Shown: positions 58,001 through 64,000 of the stretch, in pieces
Position numbering within the stretch: position 1 is the first letter of the stretch
Layout of the letters: the number at the start of each line of letters is the position of its first letter
Origin: Glandiceps talaboti
Taxonomy: Eukaryota > Hemichordata > Enteropneusta > Spengelidae
Direction: 5' to 3'
NCBI RefSeq assembly: GCF_964340395.1
Contig: NC_135551.1
Span: 13,278,003 to 13,342,002, forward strand
Length of the DNA: 64,000 nt
Made by a program: the position numbers and the translations under genes
The notes under the pieces: generated by a model
What the model saw: the letters and a program-made list of their open reading frames with translations, nothing else
Database searches by the model: none
Told to the model about the DNA's origin: nothing

Positions 58001-61000
58001 TCACAGTTCTGCTGGTCTGGTGGGAAACCAAGGACATATATATGCTATGGGGTTTTATGGCTTGGCTGAGTAAATAATTCTGGATGTATATCCGCCAGAT
58101 TGTATCTTATACATTTGTAACTATTTTAATGTATGTGGCATTTGATAAAGTACTAAGTAGGATTGTGATATGGAACATGTAATCAAAATTCCAATAAAAT
58201 GTGCATTAAATTTCAAAATTTGTTGACTTGAATTACTATCATTGAAAGAATCACATATATAATGTAAAAAGTACATGTCTACCTGTGCAATGTAGTTATA
58301 GATTATACAAGGACAGGATATGACAAACTCGCTTTTTATGGCTTGAAATAACATGAAAAAACACATAAAAATAGGTATATAGGCCTGGCTTAACCTGATC
58401 GCCCTTCCTGAAATACAAGCAGATCTCGTCAAATCTTTATGTTATCTGATGAAAACCTAGATTTAGAGATAAAATGCGATGATAATGGAAAAGATGACCC
58501 CTCAATCATAGATCACATCTACTGAGAGAAAAATTGATCAGTCAAATGCTATTATGGGGTTATACTAACAACCTTTAAATGTTTACTATACCTTTGGGAT
58601 TTAATGGTGCCATATACTATATACATGTATATGTGTTGGACATTGCACTTCTACTAGGGGTACTTACATCAAATGATGCTCCTTATACCACAGGGGAATG
58701 TATTCTTATGAGTACTACCCATTATCTCACAGGGATGTATAATCTTTCAGATGATGGTTTGACATTATACTTTTCCACTTAGAGTGAATGCTGCTTATTA
58801 TACCACAGGGGCATGTAAACTTGCATCTAATTATACTCATTATACAATAGGGGCATATAATCGTATGGTATGGATGATGGCTGGGAATGGATCTTCTAGC
58901 AAACGATGCTCTTTATGCCACAGATACATATCATCTTATGAATTATGCTCAAATACCACAGAAACATGTAACTTGTAATTGCAGCCAATAGTACACATTA
59001 TACCACAGGGGCATATAAATTGTACTCTTGCAAGTGACGGTTTGGAATAGTATTTTGTGAGTTTTGCTCACTACTACAACATTGTACTTTGCTGCTTACA
59101 GCAAGTGATGCAAACTTACTGTTATTGTTGTTTTTGTATGCATAAATTAAATGTTCCCCTTTTTCAAAAGGTACATTTTGCTTAAATGAATGAAATGTAT
59201 TATGTGATTTATAAGTGGTCATTGAAATCAAAACATTCCATTTGAATCAAATCTTTTTCTATGTGATAATTTCTACCAGGTCCAAAATGCTGCAACTTGA
59301 AGAGTTAAAGAACCAGTTATTAGACCAGTTTGAAGACACTGAGAAAGAAGAAGACATGCTGAAAGAGTACAAGAAAGAAATGGAATTACTGATGCAGGAA
59401 AAAATGGCACATGTTGAAGAGTTACGACTTATACATGCTGATATCAATCTGGTAAGATTTGTCAAATACCGCAATGCTAACTTCAGTATTAAATGTTTCA
59501 GTTTTAAGAGCTTGGAGTATGTTGCTCTCCTGTTAGTCTTGTCTTTCATGAAAGGACCTGAAGTGCCTTGAAATGGACTTGGTCTTAGGTAAGGTTGTCC
59601 AGGTTATAAATATTGTATTTTTTTCAGTAATGATGAACTTCTCTCATTTTGGAAAGTCCTAATGTACATCGTTCAAAGCTATAACTTTACAAATGTCATT
59701 GAAAAATTACCGTATGTAAGCTACTGCTAATTTCAATCAATTAATCTTTATTTACTTTTAGACTACTTACATTATCCTAGGGAGTGTGGTATAATACAAG
59801 AAACATATGAATATGAACAGAAAAAAATACTACATAACTAATAATATGTAGCTACTGTATAGAGCTTAGGCGGTCTTTCTTAAAGGCCAGGGATTCAGTC
59901 TTAGGTTCTCATATCAGTGTTTTATCTATCAGTAGAGCCACAAGGATTATAATTTGTAAATAGGATCATTCTCTTGTTTGGACCAACTTTTTCTAAGCTC
60001 AGCCAGGCCACTATTTTTACATGTAACTTTTACACTATATTCTAACCCTTTTTTGAATTGGACCTCTAAAAATGTAGCACAATCTAAATAATTGTACTCC
60101 AATATCTGTAATTGAAATCATACAAAAGAAAGCCATTACCAGCTTTCAATGAAGTACATAAATCTCAGATTTTCAGCACACAATGGCAGGCCTATTGAAT
60201 TTCAAAGCAAGTTACATATTTTATAATGTAATTAAATAATTATATGGCTTGGTTATGTCATGAATCCTTATCAAAAAATGTTCCCTTTTTGTTCATTGGT
60301 TTCCAAAGAAACTAGTTTCTACATGTGTATCTATAAAATTGTTAAATAAATACATTTCTACAATGCTGTACTTGTACAGGAAATTGATAATTTAGTTATG
60401 TGTTCTCAATTGAAAATATAAATGTTATATGGTATCCTAGGAACCGTTCGACTCCTTGCTTTCATTTCCTGGAGTACACACATGCAGATAAAAAGTCTGC
60501 CTGCAAGTTTAGAAATTGAATGAATATTGGAATTAAAGCAATACATATCATATAAACGGAAAAATGATAAATGCATAATGTTAGTATGTTTATATAGATT
60601 GTCTTGCTTTCAGTCTTTTATGTATACATACATACATACTTACATACACATACACATACATACATACATACATACATACATACATACATACATACATACA
60701 TACATGATGCGCATACATACAAACACACACATACATACATACATACATACATACATACATACATACATACATACATACATACATGTACATGTTATTACAA
60801 GACACAATAATTGTCATAATTTCAAAGACATGATCAAAGGATTATAGTTGCAAAAACATTATGAAATTTGATTATCTGATTAATATGTACAATCTACATT
60901 AATATCAATGCATGTATTGAATTGTTATGGTATATTGTATCCTAGGAACCACTACAGTCCTGTGCAACAATTTGCTTTCATTTCCTGAAGTACACAAATG

Positions 61001-62237
61001 CTTAGGTCTGGCTTCATGTCTAGAAATTGAATGAATATCATAATTAAAGCAGCACACATCATATTTTAAAACATTAATGCATAATTTTGTAATATTACTG
61101 TATCCTAGGAGTCACTAAACACTTTGCAACAATTTCTTTCATTGCCATTAATCCACAGTAGTATACAAGTCTGGATGTAAGTCTAGGATGAACATCTTAC
61201 GAAAGTAGTACATGAAAACTTTATATACCCCCTGGTATGGACATGTCACAACTATCCTGATACACTGTAGTGCTTATTAGACTTCTGTTGATTATTTCAT
61301 GGACACGATAAAACAATCAGAGACACAAAGAAATCTCATAATATAGCTACAGAGGACAATGCTATACATGTATCTAAGTGTATTCGTAGATTCAAACAAC
61401 TATAAAACAGTCAGCGGCATAGAGAAAACTGATCCACTAGATTGTGCTAGATATGTGAAATTTGAAATCAAAGTGTGGAAACTCATTTGAATTTACCGAT
61501 TCAGAAGCAAATCTGAATTTCATGTATGTTTTATTTTTGTGTATTTGTAGATGGAAACGACAATAAAACAGTCAGAGACAGAGAGAAACCGATCACTAGA
61601 TTGTGCTAGAAGATTACATGATGAATTTCAACCATTAAAACAACACATAGATAACATGAGAGCCAGTCTAGGCTTAGAGAAGTTACCAGAGTTATACGAA
61701 GAAGGTGTGAAGTTAACACCTGAGTAAGTATCTTGATTGATGTAATTATGATGTTCTCAGAAGGGTTAGCCAATTGCAAATTTACTCCTAGAATCAAACA
61801 AACTTGGGTTAATTTATATGTGTATCTACTAACTGTAACAGTCATTCTAGGATTAATTTGAAATTTGTGTCAGTGATGTAGTGTTTTCATGCATTATGAA
61901 GTTCATTTTGTAGAATTTTGTTGGCATAAATTGTTGCATCTATGTTAATCTGTATCATTCTTCAAGTGCAAATGCGATGCACTGCAAGGAAGATTTAGAA
62001 AGTATAGCATGTTTTGCAACTTTTGTTCCAATTTTAAGAGTAATAACTGTAAATATACACAGTTGTCTACTATACTAACAAGGGTAAAATGATAAACACA
62101 GTACATTATTCATTATTAGTACATATTAAAGTGATAGCAAGAAATTGACTATTTTACCCATGAAGTACATAATTATTAAATTTTTATCAAACAAAGGAAA
62201 AAATGTGCTGGTTATAACTTTAAATACTTCCTTGCTT

Positions 62238-62312
<75 letters not shown>

Positions 62313-62356
62313 TACATACATACATACATACATACATGCAGACATACATACATACA

Positions 62357-62390
<34 letters not shown>

Positions 62391-63778
62391 CATACATACA
62401 TACATACACTCAAACAAATAAACAAAACCAGTCAAACACATATATATACACCAAGATCCTTCTCTCATACATGTACATGTATACACAACCAAACATACAA
62501 ATACACACACTGTCAGTCAGTCAGTCAGTCAGACAGACAGATAGATAAACAATCAAACAAACAAACAAACAAACAAGCAACATGACCAAACAGTTCTGCT
62601 TTTCACTGTAGTTATTTTGAGAGACAGAGATCTAACTATCAAAGTGATGACCAGCCTGCAGAGTCTGCTATCCAACCACCCATGACTACACCTACTGCTA
62701 CAGCTACACAACAAATACAAGTCACTAGAGTCAACAGAGCTGCCCCTGAAAGACAACAACCATCAGGTTTTAGACAACAACCTCCACCTATGAAGGTAAA
62801 CATATGTTGACTAGTCTGTAAGATATGGCATTCATGCTACGCTACCAACATGTTTTAGAAGCCTGATAGTTGCTGAACAACATAACACATCTTGCCGTCT
62901 ATTTTTTGACAATTAGATACAACTTACAGTCATTTAAAATATCAGTAACCTAAGGGGACTTGTCACTATGAGTTAAAGATGAATTGTGACAAAACCCTTA
63001 CCTGCAAGTATTTTCAAGCTAAAGAAGAGAAACAGTAGAGTCTATAAGTATACCTGAGTGTCCAAAGAAAGACAGGGAAAATAATGATTGCAATTCACAA
63101 CATTTTGACTCTAGCATAGCAAAAGCGGTGACAATGTCACTGACATTGACGTGTATTGTAACATATAGAACATTGTGATTGAGTTTATAGTAGAGTAAAT
63201 GAAAATTGATGACAAATAATATATCTTTTAAATGTACCACGGATATGATTACATGACAGAACCCCCATGACGCACGAGTGCAGATGTGGCTTTCTCAGGG
63301 GATTTTACACATGCTTGCAGCCGTACTGAGCATAGTGAGTGAGTGCAGCAGAAAACAAGTTGCAAGCATGAGTGCAAATATCCCTAAGGACCCACACTCG
63401 CACTCATGCAGAATGGGGTTTTGTTATTATTACATATGTTTATCGGAGAAAGCAAATTTCCATAAAATTGATACTGTGCAATCACACACTTTCATGTATA
63501 AAAAATGATTGCACCCTCATTTGCATATCATTTGCATACAGGTATGCCATTATGATTTTGGTGTTGTGCTACAGTACAAATATCACTAGTATCTGTACAC
63601 ACTGATAAAAGTAATCACTGGTACATATATATGTAATAAGTTATGTTATGACATTATCTTACAGTCTTGCTTATCTTGTCATCAACAAATCCACCGTAAT
63701 GCACCAATCTGCCCTCTATGCAAGGCAAAGAGTAGATCCAGAAACCCTAAGAAACCTAAGAGAAAGTTAGAAGACTAA
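55086..63778 (+). CDS. ZC4H2: Zinc finger C4H2 domain-containing protein, 234 aa, 5 exons, complete
   Basis: Nuclear zinc-finger protein of neural development; in vertebrates it stabilises RNF220 and affects Smad/BMP signalling. Exons: 55086-55147, 59280-59451, 61551-61723, 62612-62795, 63665-63778; 705 nt in frame with AG/GT borders. Protein begins [20 protein letters not shown], then a long coiled coil ([20 protein letters not shown] to about residue 110), a Gln/Pro-rich linker (residues ~145-190) and the C-terminal finger [18 protein letters not shown] followed by the basic tail [14 protein letters not shown]. Human ZC4H2 is 224 aa. The finger Cys and His residues are all present. Intron 1 is 4.1 kb and holds repeats. 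Confidence 0.95.
56212..56380. repeat. Short hairpin element with hammerhead-like core, ZC4H2 intron 1
   Basis: Arms of about 65-70 bp, 56212-56281 and 56311-56380, pair: ATTAATGTAGT..AAACTT..CAATTTCCAACAC on one side and its complement on the other. The short loop side contains CTGATGA (56287-56293), GTCC/GGAC able to form a stem, and GAAAG. Looks like a small structured mobile element. Confidence 0.65.
56575..56850 (+). repeat. Dispersed repeat family R1, copy in ZC4H2 intron 1
   Basis: Same blocks as 42280-42600, about 75% alike by eye. Confidence 0.75.
60632..60785. repeat. (ACAT)n compound microsatellite, ZC4H2 intron 2
   Basis: About 35 ACAT units in two blocks, broken near 60704 by a short GATGCGCATAC stretch. 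Confidence 0.98.
62238..62576. repeat. (CA)n, (CATA)n, (CAGT)n, (CAAA)n microsatellite cluster, ZC4H2 intron 3
   Basis: CA tract 62238-62308, CATA tract 62308-62407, CAGT/CAGA 62513-62540, CAAA 62553-62576, ending 36 bp before the exon 4 acceptor at 62611. Confidence 0.97.
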
Positions 63779-63850
63779 TCAGTCATCCTTCAAGCAGGTA
63801 TGTCATAGATCGTAATTTTAGATAGCAATGTATATTTATGCACCTCTGTG

Positions 63851-63867
63851 TTGATTGATTTGATTAG

Positions 63868-63911
<44 letters not shown>

Positions 63912-63965
63912 GGGTAGGTGGGTGGGTGAGTTGGTTGGTTGGTTGGTTGGTTGGTTTGTTTCTTG
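63851..63965. repeat. (GATT)n / (GGTT)n microsatellite downstream of ZC4H2
   Basis: GATT units 63853-63910, GGTG/GGTT units to 63960, in the probable 3' UTR or flank. Confidence 0.95.
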
Positions 63966-64000
63966 GTTTGTTGACTTAAATATTTCAGGAAAGGTTTGTA

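Overview
This window is eukaryotic nuclear DNA from an animal, most likely a marine invertebrate (hemichordate, cephalochordate or lophotrochozoan grade; I cannot fix the phylum). The evidence is spliced genes with GT/AG introns, an AT-rich background, dense micro- and minisatellites, Penelope-like and hAT-type elements, and single-copy animal orthologues (MSH2, ZC4H2).

Layout: (1) 1-254 is the last exon of a rhodopsin-class GPCR, with a long 3' UTR after it. (2) 2.1-7.2 kb is intergenic and holds a 771-bp palindrome made of palindromes. (3) 7203-18617 is, by my reading, one 11.4-kb DNA transposon: an exact 9-bp target duplication, 321-bp terminal inverted repeats built of a 21-bp coding minisatellite, a plus-strand gene with a zinc finger and a HECT C-lobe, and a converging, broken minus-strand integrase gene. 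Three large minisatellites and half of the 771-bp palindrome lie inside it. (4) 20990-21762 is a 773-bp foldback element. (5) 21917-28628 is an intact four-exon gene of 643 aa with a GT4-type glycosyltransferase fold, a coiled coil and a TRADD-N-like domain. Its second intron carries a tandem, chimeric Penelope-like element with a complete hammerhead ribozyme, and its third intron a minisatellite. (6) 29.3-30.2 kb is a decayed hAT transposase. (7) 32731-48388, minus strand, is a complete MSH2 gene: 22 coding exons that sum to exactly 2790 nt (929 aa). (8) 48.8 kb has a TATA/Inr promoter of unknown product; 49.9-50.9 kb is another foldback repeat. (9) 52156-53670 is an intronless two-Ig transmembrane receptor whose tail has an ITAM-spaced pair of SxYxxL motifs. 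(10) 55086-63778 is ZC4H2 (5 exons, 234 aa).

The host genes do not form an obvious pathway. MSH2 (mismatch repair) and ZC4H2 are conserved housekeeping/developmental genes. The GT4-TRADD-N protein and the Ig receptor look like accessory, possibly immune, genes. Much of the remaining DNA is repeats. All exon boundaries are read by eye from splice consensus and reading-frame closure; family names come from motif memory, not database searches.
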